In this document: positions 47,702 through 59,814 of the stretch, one piece after another
Position numbering within the stretch: the first letter of the stretch is position 1
Layout of the letters: the number at the start of each line of letters is the position of its first letter
Origin: Akebia trifoliata
Lineage: Eukaryota > Streptophyta > Magnoliopsida > Ranunculales > Lardizabalaceae
DNA length: 64,000 nucleotides
Direction of reading: 5' to 3'
Assembly (NCBI GenBank): GCA_017979445.1
Contig: CM030718.1
Coordinates: forward strand, 19,897,021 to 19,961,020
Notes under the pieces: generated by a model
The model's database searches: none
What the model was told of the DNA's origin: nothing
Seen by the model: only the letters and a program-made list of their open reading frames with translations
Made by a program: the position numbers and the translations under genes

Positions 47702-50264
47702 AAAAAATATTTTCTCCATTTTTTCTTGCATGGTCGCAAGTTTCGGGATCCACCTATCACGCTCGTCAGGTGTATCGAGGCATCCCCAAATTTACAAAAT
47801 TACCCTAATGAAGTTGCACGTGTCAGGCATGGAGAGGTCTGAGCAAATCAATTCTCGTAAAACATTCGTTAAAAAAACATTCTCTCGACAAACTTTGACG
47901 TCTCGTTTGCTTAAAAAATGGTTAGAAAGACCGTGGATCTGTTGATGGGCCCACACAAAATATCGTTGTGATGGATGACTTGTCGTCCTTTTAGTGGGTG
48001 ATTTCTAACCATTCGAAATAATTATTTTGGACACTTAAATATAATTATATAGCTAAATTTTTTTATGGGTCCACAACGAGATAGGACACATATTGATAGA
48101 TCAGTCAGATTCAGAAAAATGAGATCAAAGGCATTTCAGGTGTTGACATCAAGATTTTTGTATGATGGAGAATAGCAAATTCACTTCCAAACTCCATAAA
48201 TTGCATTTTTGGTCGTAATATTTTATTTTATATTTTTCTGTATATCATAACCTTGATAAAACTTGGACTCAGAAACTTTTTAAATAAGGCTATGTTGATA
48301 TGATGTGACATGCAAAATTAATGAGATGTTTTAGGAGATAAACAATGTCTTAGAGGGCTGTCTGCTTCATTCGATCTTCTAATATAATTTAGAGTTTTAC
48401 CAACCTCCCTAGATGATGAGATATATATTCATGCATCCCTTCAACAAAAATCATATTTTATCATTTAATAGTGTTTGCCGTTGAAGAGCCATCCTCTCTG
48501 GGATTAAAGGGGTAAAAATGAAAAAATAATAAAATTGAAGAAATATTGTAGTTAAATGAAAAAAAATACAAAATAATGAAGTTAGAGTGATATTATTAAG
48601 AAATTGATTGATGGGTATCATCTTTGGGATCAAGAGGAAAATAGGAAAATGTAGTAAAATTAAAAAGGGTATTATTGAAAAAGAGAGCATAAAAAAGGAA
48701 TGATAATAAAATTAGAAGAATATTATTGAAAAAGGGATGAGGGGAAGAGATAAAAAATAATAAAGTTGAAGGGGTGAAGAGAAAATGAGGGTAATGTGGA
48801 CCCTTTCCATTTAGTTGGATGTAATGTTTATCACCCCAAAATTGTAGTACTGGTGGGATATATTATTGTGTTCTATATTATAGATTAGAGTTCGCTCGTA
48901 TTTAGGGCGGTATTAATAAAAATGTCAAAATCAATACACGATCCAAGAGATCTAATGGTCCCAGATTAATAAAATCAAGGTTTTCCTTACTCTAAATTTA
49001 TCATGTCATTCAATTTTACTTATAAGACGAAGTTAATGGGGTTAAAAAATTTATTCAAAGGAGAACAAAATCGTATTTCACAAAAAAAGAAGAAGAAGAT
49101 TAATTTGAACTTTTAATTGGTCAAAAACACGTGATAAGTTAGAGACTCCAAATCTGTCACATTTTACAATTTTGAATATAACTTTTGACTTAATTACAAA
49201 AATGTAGTAATGTCAGTAAGGTTAGAATTCTAATCGAGAGGGGAACATATATTTATTTGATGAAGAGATTTAATTTAGACGAAAAGATGACAAAAATTTA
49301 TTGTCAAAGTAACCCTAGTCTTTATCTACAAAAATACCTTAACTTTCTAGTTTTTGAATTCTATTCTCTCTTTCACTCTCTCAACTCTTAATCTTTATTT
49401 ATTTATCTATTTATTTTTTCATCTTTTAGCTTTAGGTTGTATTTATTTTTGTTGCAATTTTTAAAGACAAAGAAAATTTCATGCAAGGATCTCTAGGAGT
49501 TCATTAATAATAAAGATAAGTAATTTATTTATTTTTTGTTATTGCGTATTTCTAATCATGCTTGACTAATTTTCCATTCTAGGGAGATTGATGAAGCCAC
49601 ATTAAACTAGTTAGATTTAATTCTGGCATTTTTATTTTTGCATGTGTTTTTAAATGGTTTTTATAAATTTCTTTTCAACAACTTTGGATCATAAGTATTC
49701 TTTAGTTATTTCTTTTTATCCGCCATGCTTAGCGTGATCCGTTATTATTGAAAAAAATCCATCATATTAGATGCTTGCCATGATGGAGGATCATTGAGGA
49801 ATAAAATATTTTAAGAGAAGAAAATTTTAAATAATTAATTAGACCTATTTTAAAAGGGTTTTTAAAGAAAAATATTCAAAGTCAAAATCTTTAGTTGGAT
49901 TTTTTATTTGAGTTATCTATCAAGAATTTGAATATTAAGATTAAATTTAATTAGATTATTTTGATAGATTTATTCTCTCTAGATTTTCTTAAATTGTAAG
50001 TTTTTCTTAATTTTAATTATTATTTTTTTTATAAAATTTAGTTTTTCTTCGAAATAACATTATTTTTCCTTTGATTTTTTAAAATCTAAAATATTAGTTC
50101 CCCAGTCCTTAGTAGAATGATCATACTTATCAATTTAAAGTATATTTTTAATTTTTATATTTGTTATTGTTTTTTTAAGAGATAACTTTACGCGACAAAC
50201 AACTAGAAAGGTGTTTGAAAAATTCAATGAAGAATGGGTGTATAAATGAGGACAATTTTCTTTT
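47702..50264. other. Non-coding upstream sequence, copy B
   Basis: Counterpart of 34-2520 with scattered substitutions and small indels. The 91-codon frame at 47670-47945 is broken in copy A and overlaps MITE sequence, so it is not called a gene. Confidence 0.6.
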
Positions 50265-51003
50265 GAATCATGTCGTGAAACTGTGTACAAGAAAGGTGTT
50301 TGAAAAATTCAAAGAAGAATGAATTAAAGTGAAACGATATAAAGTTGAAGGAGGAATCAAGATCGATATCAAACTTATATATTGAAAGTTAATATTGGTG
50401 AATCCAAGCAGTTTATGGTGAATTTAAATTTGGATAGTTATGAGGGTTCATGCAAATGCAAGAAATTTGAGTTTTGAGGGATAATTTGTTATGCAGGTGT
50501 TTATCCGCATGTCTAGACATTGATAATATATCGTCGCACTTCATTCTTATAAGATGGAGACAAGAGGCTAACAAATTTAATGTAATAGATTCACAAAAGA
50601 TTCGCGATGGATTAGAATAGTCAAAAACTTTGAGACTCAGTTTTATGTGTCAATGGACTACTAAATTGGCTTGTGTTGCAGCACCTCCAATAGAGATATT
50701 CAAAATGTTCATGGATAACTTGAATAAACTATCTCAATAAATTTACAAATGCCTACCTACTATAACGTTAGGTTCTATCGTCAATTCATCCCAAACTACA
50801 ATTGAGAAATGTAGTGATAACTCATCTCAATTGTTACATTTGCAAATCCGAAGGATGAAAAGGCAAAAGATAATATTCATAATGCGGGTAGATTTAAAAG
50901 CTACAATAAATTGATCTAATAGAAGAAAAAGAGAAAGTGTGCATTATGTCAAAGACTTGGACACGACAAACGAATTTGTCTTAATAATCCAAATAAAAAG
51001 ATG
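50200..51003 (+). pseudogene. FAR1/FHY3-like pseudogene, 3' part, copy B
   Basis: Counterpart of 2523-3249 with the same readable pieces: YTRKVFEKF, CKCKKFEF, ANKF, FMDNLNKLSQ, and the CCHC knuckle ending NNPNKKM. B has an additional small internal duplication: GTGTTTGAAAAATTCAA occurs at about 50212 and 50298. The same stop codons as in A appear after SQ and in the SWIM region, so inactivation predates the duplication. Confidence 0.6.
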
Positions 51004-51205
51004 ATTGGCTCCACTACCCATGTTCATAGGGACGCGCATTTGTATATACTAGGGGAAAAAAAATCTATGGTTCTTGCACATGCCAAGTCAATGAGTTTTT
51101 TAGTTAGTCTATCAGATTCGAGTTAGATAATCATTAAACGTTTTTTAAAACAAATAATACCGAAGAGTAATTATTTTTAAAATTTTAAATTTATAAATTA
51201 ATATA

Positions 51206-51305
51206 GAGGGTTGATATTGCCACACAAACTTTTACTAATGCCACACCAATTCCTATGTAAATCAACAAAGAATTCACACAGTTGGTGTGGCAATAGTAAT
51301 TCACT
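51206..51305. mobile_element. MITE, short variant, upstream of laccase B
   Basis: Counterpart of 3870-3960; retains ATCAACAAAGAATTC in the centre that A has lost. Inverted ends GAGGGTTGATATTGCCACAC and GTTGGTGTGGCAATAGTAA. Confidence 0.6.
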
Positions 51306-51712
51306 TAATATATTTAAGTACTATATGATTCATCCAAGTCAACTCGTGAATTTTTATATGAGTCGACTCGATTAAGCTTAAAACTATGATCCACCCAGTT
51401 CCAGACTCCAGAGGTTTTTAGACAAGGTCAAAGATCCAAGGTGACTATATAACAAATTTTTAAGGGTGGATATAAAATATGACTAGTTTTTTAGTGAGCA
51501 GACCAAAAATTAAACCAATTTTTTTGTTTTCGTTTTTGTTTTTTTTTTTGTGTGGATATAGAAGCAGATGAGTCAAAATCATGTACGTGTTATAGTAAAG
51601 CACAGTGCCATTTTTAGAATTCTTAAGGAATCTTGTCTTTAGGGAAAAGTTTGACGGAAACAGGAAAGAGATCTGATAGATTGACTTTGGCAACACTCTA
51701 AAGTTAAGCTTG

Positions 51713-51836
51713 ACCAACTGTCGGTCCAACTTAACTTCAAGACCATCTGTCTTTAATACATATTTCTCTCATAACCTCATCACCTAATCAACAACCCATA
51801 TACGTTCTTTTATCATTATTTTTTTTCTATATAAAC
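51713..51836 (+). promoter_or_regulatory. Laccase B core promoter: two SMRE sites and TATA box
   Basis: ACCAACT at 51713-51719, ACCTAAT at 51782-51788 and CTATATAAAC at 51827-51836. Same order and similar spacing to copy A (4488-4623), about 100 bp between TATA and ATG. Confidence 0.55.
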
Positions 51837-51936
51837 AACCTTCAAAGCTTTCATGTTTCTGTACCCAAACATTTAGTTGTTCAGCAATCTTGTCTTTCAT
51901 CATCTCCACCAAAGAGACTAAGAAAGATAGAGAGGG

Positions 51937-54900
51937 ATGGGTGCACCTTCTTCATCACAAGTCTCCATTGGAGCTTTGATCTTTGTATTATGTGCTTTGT
52001 GGCTCTTCCCTGGGCTTATAGATGCAGGCATAACAAGGCACTACAAGTTTGATGTACGTGTTGCATGGCTATATTATGCTCCATAATCATTTTATTCATG
52101 TTTTTGTTTATAAATTAATGAATAATGGGTTTTCATTTCTCTCTGTTAATTTTTTTGTTGTTGCAGATTAAGCTGAAGAACTTCACTCATTTGTGTAGTA
52201 CTAAGAGCATCGTGACTGTAAATGGTCAGTTTCCAGGGCCTCAGATTGTGGCAAGGGAAGGAGACCAGGTGGTTGTTAAGGTGGTTAACCATGTTCAGAA
52301 CAATATCTCTATCCATTGGTATGGAACTCTCATCTTATTACACCATCATTCTAAATTAGTCTTGTTGCTAAAATTTGATCTAATATTTCTAAATTTATGG
52401 GATTAAAATATCCCTTTTATTTTTTGGGTCTCGATGTGGTAAACTAGACCCTTGTTAGTAATTCGAAATACGGCAAAAATTTGATTTGTGAAAAATTCAA
52501 GTTCTATTCAATTCTGGATTGTAAAAATCCGGTCTAAAATTCGGCCAAAAATTCGATAAATGGAAAATATGCGGCGTATGCTTCATACGTGTATTATCCG
52601 TTTCATTTCAAAAATTCGAAAAATAAAAAATTTGGCCATATGATAATGATGTTAATAGTGATGTGATGATGAAATTGGTGATGTTAATGGTGATGGTAAT
52701 AATGATGGTAGTGATAATGAGGACATTGAGGTTATTGTTCCATTGATTTTTAAAGAAGACCAAAGTCAAGGGATAAATCATCAATTTGAAAAATTAAGGT
52801 GTAATTTGAAATAAATGTTGAGGACCATGTCATTATTTTTTTTTAAGATAAAAAGGGACATTTTTCATGTAAAAAGGTAAATTCCTCGAAAATTTTGAAT
52901 CATGGCTGCTTCAAAGTCTATTTGCGTTACACGTCACAACTTACAAGTTTACACTTTGCAAAATACAACACGTTATAGTAGCCTCTTTTTTTTTTTTCTA
53001 CCAAATTTTATAAAAATTTGTAAAATTCGTAAAAAATCATGTTTTATTCTTTCCAAACTTAAAATCCGTGAATTATTCAGAATATTTCAATAATCCGAAG
53101 AATAATGCTTTCATTGAAAAAAGTGAAAAATTCATGAATTTTTCAAGAATTAAATAGGAGATTGCTAACAAGGAACTGGACTTGAATCCATGACCTAGCT
53201 CAAACTTGCAATGCGATATATGGGTTCAAGCCCTAAATTATATATGGGAAAGTTCTGGTGACTCAAATCATTAAAAATAAATATTATTCTAGAAAATTAT
53301 ATAGTTATCTTAATTTATTATTATTATTATTTTCTTAGGTAAGCAAGCAAGAATATTTTCTTCTATGAATGAAAATATAGTATCTTGCTTGACTAATTGA
53401 AAACCACAAAGGAAATTACAAAAGTAAGCTTGACATGTTAAAGGAAAGTATATATAACAGATCGAATTGCAATTCTCTTTGTATCTGTTATTTGTCATAA
53501 AATTTACATTTATTTTTGTTAGTGTGATTGAGAGGAAACTAATAATACAAGTGTATAATTTTTTGAGAGATACTATTGCCACACCAACTTTGCTAATGCC
53601 ACCCCAATTAATATGTAAATCGCCAAAGAATTAACACACATCTTGGGGTGCCGTTTGCAAAGTTTGGTGTGGCAAATATTATTATTATTATTATTATTTT
53701 TTAATCTTTTTGGTTAATGGTGAATAATGCAATTACAGGCATGGAATTCGACAGCTTCGGAGTGGATGGGCAGATGGACCAGCCTACGTGACTCAGTGCC
53801 CCATACAGACCGGCCAGACCTACACCTACAACTTCACAATTGTGGGCCAGAGAGGGACCCTATGGTGGCATGCCCACATTTCATGGTTGAGATCAACGGT
53901 TCATGGACCCATCATCATTCTTCCTAAGCTTGGTGTTCCTTACCCATTCACTAAACCATACAAGGAAATCCCAATTATCTTTGGTAAGTAACAATTATCA
54001 AGATCAAATTATTGAATTATGTCACTTTTTTCTCTTATATTTAACATTTTTTTTATATATAAATCCAAAATCCAGGAGAGTGGTTTAAGGCAGATCCTGA
54101 GGCAATTATCAGTCAGGCTTTGCAGACAGGAGGAGGCCCAAACGTCTCTGATGCCTATACCATTAATGGACTTCCAGGGCCATTGTACAACTGCTCAGCA
54201 AAAGGTAATTACAAATGAATTTTGTAAAATAAGGTCACTTAGTAGGGCTATCAGTGGGCCTGTAGAACCTCCAGGGCATTCAAGTTTCCTTTTGGGCTGA
54301 AGAACTAGCCCAACCCTAAAACATTTTTTGTTTAAAAACGAGCTGGTCTTTATGGCCTTTACCTTTTTTTTAGGAAAATAAGCAAAGCATTAAATATGAG
54401 ATATCTTATCAACAAAAAAGGAAAAAAAATAAAAATAAAAAGAAAAAGGAAAAGAAAAAAAATACAAAGTATCATGAAATTAATTCCTAGAGATTCTCTA
54501 TAAAAATTGAATCCCTAGGAATTTCGAAAGATCCCTAGGAAACAGTTTTTTTGGTTGATCTCAGCCTTGGGTTTTGATGATTTATAGTAGTAATGAAATA
54601 ATGTATTACACACCAAATAAGGATAAAAACACACACCAAGAAAATGGGACATGCAGCAAATTAAAAAAAGAGCCATGATAATCTGACGCCTCCCCTCTCA
54701 CAAAAGCCCCCATCAGAGGACCGTGGATCATTTGCATCGCGATTAATAACAAAAAGATTTATGATTCTGCATATCCCGAGGTGAATGATTTACAGTTCTG
54801 TGATGGGAGCGCATGTGAGAGGAGAGCGTCAAAAAATCATTATTCTTAAAATAAAATAAAAAAAATTAATAAAGAGGAAGAGAGGGGTGATGACTTTCTC

Positions 54901-57268
54901 ACTTTCATAACCAGGCCTTTTAGGGCTTGCCCAAATTTTCTCACATTAACTAAATATCCAAATTGAGTCCAGATCTTATACCTAACTAATTAGACGTTGT
55001 AACTTGATACCCCACTCTTACACCTCAAATATCCCCCCTTCGGTCTCTATCTCAAATAATCTCTTTTTATTGCATTTATTAGAAGATCTATGGGGGCAAC
55101 ATTTGAGGTGTAGTAGTTGGGTTTCAACCCTACTCACTGGGTGTAGACGATGTGGGAATGTAAAATCTTCATTATTATTCCTTGTTTTGACATGGGGTGG
55201 TCTCCCTCACAGATACGTTCAAGCTGAAGGTGAAGCCCGGAAAGACATATCTTCTACGATTGATAAACGCTGCACTCAACGATGAACTTTTCTTCAGCAT
55301 CGCAAACCACACATTAACTATAGTCGATGCTGATGCTGTCTACATTAAACCTTTCGAAACAAATACACTTCTCATCACTCCAGGACAAACCACCAATGTC
55401 CTTCTCAAAACTAAACCTCACTTCCCCAATGCCACATTCCTTATGTTAGCAAGACCATATGCCACTGGCCTTGGCACATTCGACAATTCCACCACTGCTG
55501 CCATCCTCGAATACGAACCACCCTCTCATTCCTCTTCTCCCAATTCAATTACGAAACTCAAACTCTTCAAACCTCATCTTCCTTCTCTTAATGATACTTC
55601 ATTAGCCATGAATTTCACAAAGAAGTTCCGTAGCTTAGCCACTACCCAATTCCCTGCTAACGTCCCACAAACTGTCGATAAAAGATTCTTCTTCACAGTG
55701 GGATTGGGCACAAACCCTTGTCCTACAAACCAAACATGCCAAGGGCCCAATGGAACTATGTTCTCAGCGTCTATAAACAATGTCTCCTTTGTTATGCCAA
55801 CCATAGCCCTCATGCAATCTTATTTCTTGGGAAAATCTTTGGGTGTCTACACAACTAATTTCCCTACCAACCCAATTATTCCTTTCAACTACACAGGAAT
55901 ACCCCCCAATAACACAATGGTGAGTAATGGAACAAAAGTGGTTGTATTGCCCTTCAACACAAGTGTTGAGCTAGTGATGCAGGACACAAGCATACTTGGC
56001 GCTGAGAGCCACCCTCTTCACCTTCATGGCTTCAACTTTTTCGTAGTGGGGCAAGGATTCGGTAACTATAATCCCAATACGGATCCTGCAAATTTCAATC
56101 TTGTCGACCCTGTTGAGAGGAACACCATTGGTGTGCCATCCGGTGGATGGGTTGCCATTCGTTTCCTTGCTGACAACCCAGGTGTGTACGACATCAATTC
56201 AACTATTATATCATACTTGTATGATTGGTAACCAAGTTTAGATTTGGCAATTATCAGATGGGGTCAGGACGGTTACTTAGATAAAAAGTTTGGAGAGTTT
56301 TCCAAAGTAATGGTGATTTTTTAAAAAAACATTCGTCAATTTTTCTGATCACCCGATTCATTGTTGATTGTTATAGTAGACACCTTTCTGTGCAAAAAAT
56401 TCCCGAATTTGTGACTATGGTTATAATTAGGTCAATATTTCTATATCTTATGCACATTATTGCCAGCAAACATGATTGGACTTTCCAGCCAACCATGAAG
56501 ATGAATTATTGATATTCTTATAACAATTGCATGTCCTTCCTTTTCTTTAAGGGACAATAGAATTACTGGTAGGTGATAGAGGTAATTCCTTGGAGATAAT
56601 GTATATGAGATTCACTCTATCATTGTAAAAATAATGCATTTCATAACATATCTTACGGATTTAGATGAGCATCAATTAAGATTAGTTCCTTGGATTACAT
56701 TAGATTAATTGATAATATTTCTATCAAAATTTTAAAACTCGACTCAAATGACTACTGAGTTGAGTCAAGCCTACAACTTGTGAGTTAGCTCGGATGAGTC
56801 AAATAAAAAATGTTTATTTTTTTTGAATTTAATCTAGTTTCTGACCTATATGGCATATTTTAGCTGACTCAATCAAATTTCAGAGTTGACTCAATGATTT
56901 GTCAAGTTAAGTCGATTAGTTGGTTTCATCAAATTTTGGGGGCCAAGTCACCTTGAAATACAAATTACTTACAAACAACTTGGCTCACTTTGAGTCAACT
57001 CGACAAGTTTTAATACTATGCTTTCTATATTAGTGATCCATGTTGAATTTATATGAATGTAGGACTAATGTAAAAAAGTTCAAATTATGACAATATATAC
57101 AATTGTGCTAATTGTATTGTTTTGAAAATGATGACAGGTGTATGGTTTATGCATTGCCACCTGGAAATCCACACAAGCTGGGGCTTGAAAATGGCTTGGG
57201 TCGTCTTGGATGGGGATCTCCCCAATCAGAAGCTGCCACCTCCACCATCCGATCTACCCAAGTGTTGA
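51937..57268 (+). CDS. LAC17: Laccase, LAC17-type, intact, copy B (6 exons, 580 aa)
   Basis: Exons: 51937-52053, 52167-52318, 53739-53983, 54076-54204, 55213-56181, 57138-57268. Exon lengths equal those of copy A (117, 152, 245, 129, 969, 131), all introns are GT-AG, and the frame is open to TGT TGA. The signal peptide and all four copper motifs (HWHG 89-92, HAH 134-136, HPLHLHG 481-487, HCHLEIH 543-549) are unchanged. By my reading B differs from A at about eight residues: Arg/His and Ile/Val in exon 2, Met/Ile in exon 3, two Phe/Leu, one His/Arg and one Ser/Thr in exon 5, and Glu/Asp in exon 6 (A/B). None touches a copper ligand. Same predicted role as copy A: apoplastic monolignol oxidation in lignification. 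The shared promoter and miR397 site suggest similar regulation. Confidence 0.95.
53565..53681. mobile_element. MITE in laccase B intron 2
   Basis: Counterpart of 6361-6477 and 15762-15873. Ends GAGAGATACTATTGCCACACC and TTTGGTGTGGCAAATATT, followed by an (ATT)n run. Confidence 0.7.
54675..54842. repeat. Foldback MITE-like inverted repeat in laccase B intron 4
   Basis: Counterpart of 7463-7630. The arms include TGACGCCTCCCCTCTCACA and TGTGAGAGGAGAGCGTCA, a cleaner inverted end than in copy A. Confidence 0.65.
55262..55282 (+). promoter_or_regulatory. miR397 target site in laccase B exon 5
   Basis: Identical over the 21-nt site to copy A (8059-8079), with the same three expected mismatches to miR397 at miRNA positions 3, 18 and 21. 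Confidence 0.75.
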
Positions 57269-58549
57269 CTTCAGATTCGACTAGTTAGAGAAATTTTTCT
57301 TAACTTATTATATATATGTTTTATTTCATTTCTTTCCTTCTTCCCACAAGAAAAATGAGTAGCAAAGAAGCATTTTAACCAATTGATGATAGTTTTGGTC
57401 AACCTTTTTATTCTGTGTTCCCCTCCACTGAGGATGAAAATAATGTATAATGTTTTGTAATAATGAGAATTTGATATTTATGGGAGTCTCAATAATAATG
57501 TTATCACTTCTATTAAATTTCGTTTATGATGTTTTTAAAAATTGATTTTGTATATTGCCAGGGAAGTATGACAGATGTAAATTTAATTATTTTTTTTTAT
57601 ATTTTATTTCAATAAAGTTAGAAAATGACAATTTTCAATAAGTATCATTCTCACAATTTTGAAGAATGCAGATTTGATTTTCAATGGAAAGAAGCCAACC
57701 GTGTGGTTGAAATAAAATATAAAAAAATTTAGGTTCTTCTCATAGAGAATTTTCTATAATTACAAATGGGGAGTTTGCTCCTCAAGAGCTTAATGCAATC
57801 CTTAAATACCCCAACTTACGGATAAAAAAAGAATTAAAAAAATAAACGGACAAACTAAAGCTAAAATCAGTACTATATTTGAAGTATTCAGGAATAGTCT
57901 TTCCAATAGGAAATAAAGGGAAAACGACCATACAATGTAATTTTGGAAAAATTTATAGAAGTATTTATAGGCTGAATATAAATAGTTTGAGGCCCATTTT
58001 TTAGAACATTGTGTTTATAGAGACCTTTTGAAGTATTATTTGATCAAATACCTAAAATAAATATTTAAAATATCATTCAGAGCCCTAAGAAATTGTCTCC
58101 CGCTCATAACAACCCTCCACTTTTGGTGAATATTTGAGAAGTTTTAAAAATGGTGACCATTATCTTCTCTTATAGACTTATGAAAACTGACCTAAAAATT
58201 CTTGATTTTTTTTACAAAACCAACCATCTTCAACCTCTTAGATGATAAAGATGACAATGACGTTGATGACAAAACAATGAGAATGAAGATGAGGATGACA
58301 ACGATGACGAGGTCTTTGAGGTCATTTTCACAGTCTATGAGAGAAGAAAGGGAGCTTGTCATCAATTTCAAAAAATAATGGGGTGTATCAAATATACACC
58401 TAAACATGAGTCATAGGGTCTCTGTGTTTTTTCTTCAAAAAGTTTAGTTATTTTAATTTAAAAGACTATTTTAAGTATTTCTCAAATAATGCCTTAAAAG
58501 GTTCTTGTGAGGACCATGTTATAAAAAGTAGACCTCTAACATTTCTTAC
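57269..58549. other. Laccase B 3' region and unassigned sequence
   Basis: Counterpart of 10067-11354. Probable 3' UTR in the first 200-250 bases; no further gene recognised. The GAT/GAC-rich stretch recurs near 58245-58320. Confidence 0.5.
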
Positions 58550-59814
58550 CCAAAATCTTCAACACAAAAATCAGAATTAAAAAGTCAACTTTTTATCACA
58601 CTTGTGGTAATTCGAGATTTCAACCTTTCCTAAATAAGGGGCATTTTTTTTCTTATGAGAAATTTGAAGCCTTGTCCCTCACACTAGGGATGTTTTTCAA
58701 GCTATGTCTAGTGGTTCATTCTCAATATACTTTTTCCTGTCAAACTAGGGGCATTTTGTTTACAGAATTTCTAAGCCAGATCGATTTTGACCACAAATGA
58801 TAAGGTTAACCCTGAATTAAGGGTTACCCTCTTGATAACATTTTGAAAAACCCTTGAGGGTTAATGAAATCCATACATTGGTTTGAAATCGCTAAGACCA
58901 AGTCCTAAAAAAAATCAGGATGTTTTCATTTTCACGATAGTTCTGTTCATTTTTGGCTCATTCCTTTTGCCCAGACATGTAAAATAAGATTCTCAATCTA
59001 GCACGAATTTTTTTCTCAAATTGTTTTTTCTCAGATTCTTACTTAGATTTTTCCCTAGATTTTTTTTTCTCATATTTTACTCAAATTATGCTAATACTTT
59101 TGCTTAAATTATACTTAGACCCTACTTAGATTTTGCTCAGACTTTACTTAGATTTTGCTCAGATTTTTACTTAGATTTATCTCAGACCTTACTAAATTTT
59201 GCTCAGATTTTTTGCTTGTTTATTTCACTCATTGTTCTTGCTCAGTTTTATCATCATGAGTGTACAAAACGGAGATGCACCATTATTGCATCATTTTATC
59301 ATACCATCACACCATTACACACATGCATTCTCGTTGTCTTTGCATTAGTCAAGGAGAATTTTCAAGATTCAAGGATCTAACACCCTCATCATGACTTAAC
59401 ACCCTTTAGTCCGGGGATAATTTTTCCTCAAGGATTCAGACACCCCGATGAATTGTCAAATCAGACTGTAAAATAAAATGTAACTGGCTTTGGTATTCAA
59501 ATGCTGCACTATCCACCAATGTGAATTTTTTCCATCTAGTTTACTTACACCCTTTGTCAAAGAAGGGCATTTGTAGGCACCTTATTTTGAATCCGCCTGA
59601 TCCGACAATCTAACACATTATTGTTGTGGATTCCTAATGATGAGAGCAAAATGAATTCAAGATTTCGAATGAAATCTATCCCAAATCCTCCTCAATTTCT
59701 CTAGAATCATTTTTTATTTTTTCCGAACTCCCCTCAAAGTACTCGATGTTCTTAGTGACTCCATTATTTCCTTTCTTGGTACACTATACATAAAAATTAC
59801 ACACGCTTTGGATC
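58550..59814 (+). mobile_element. Tat/Ogre-like retroelement remnant: 3' internal region, PPT and LTR start (copy B)
   Basis: Counterpart of 11355-12587. The purine-rich tract CAAAGAAGGGCAT is better preserved here, followed by TGTAGGCACC at 59572. It is broken by the solo LTR and continues at 61435-61627. Confidence 0.65.
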
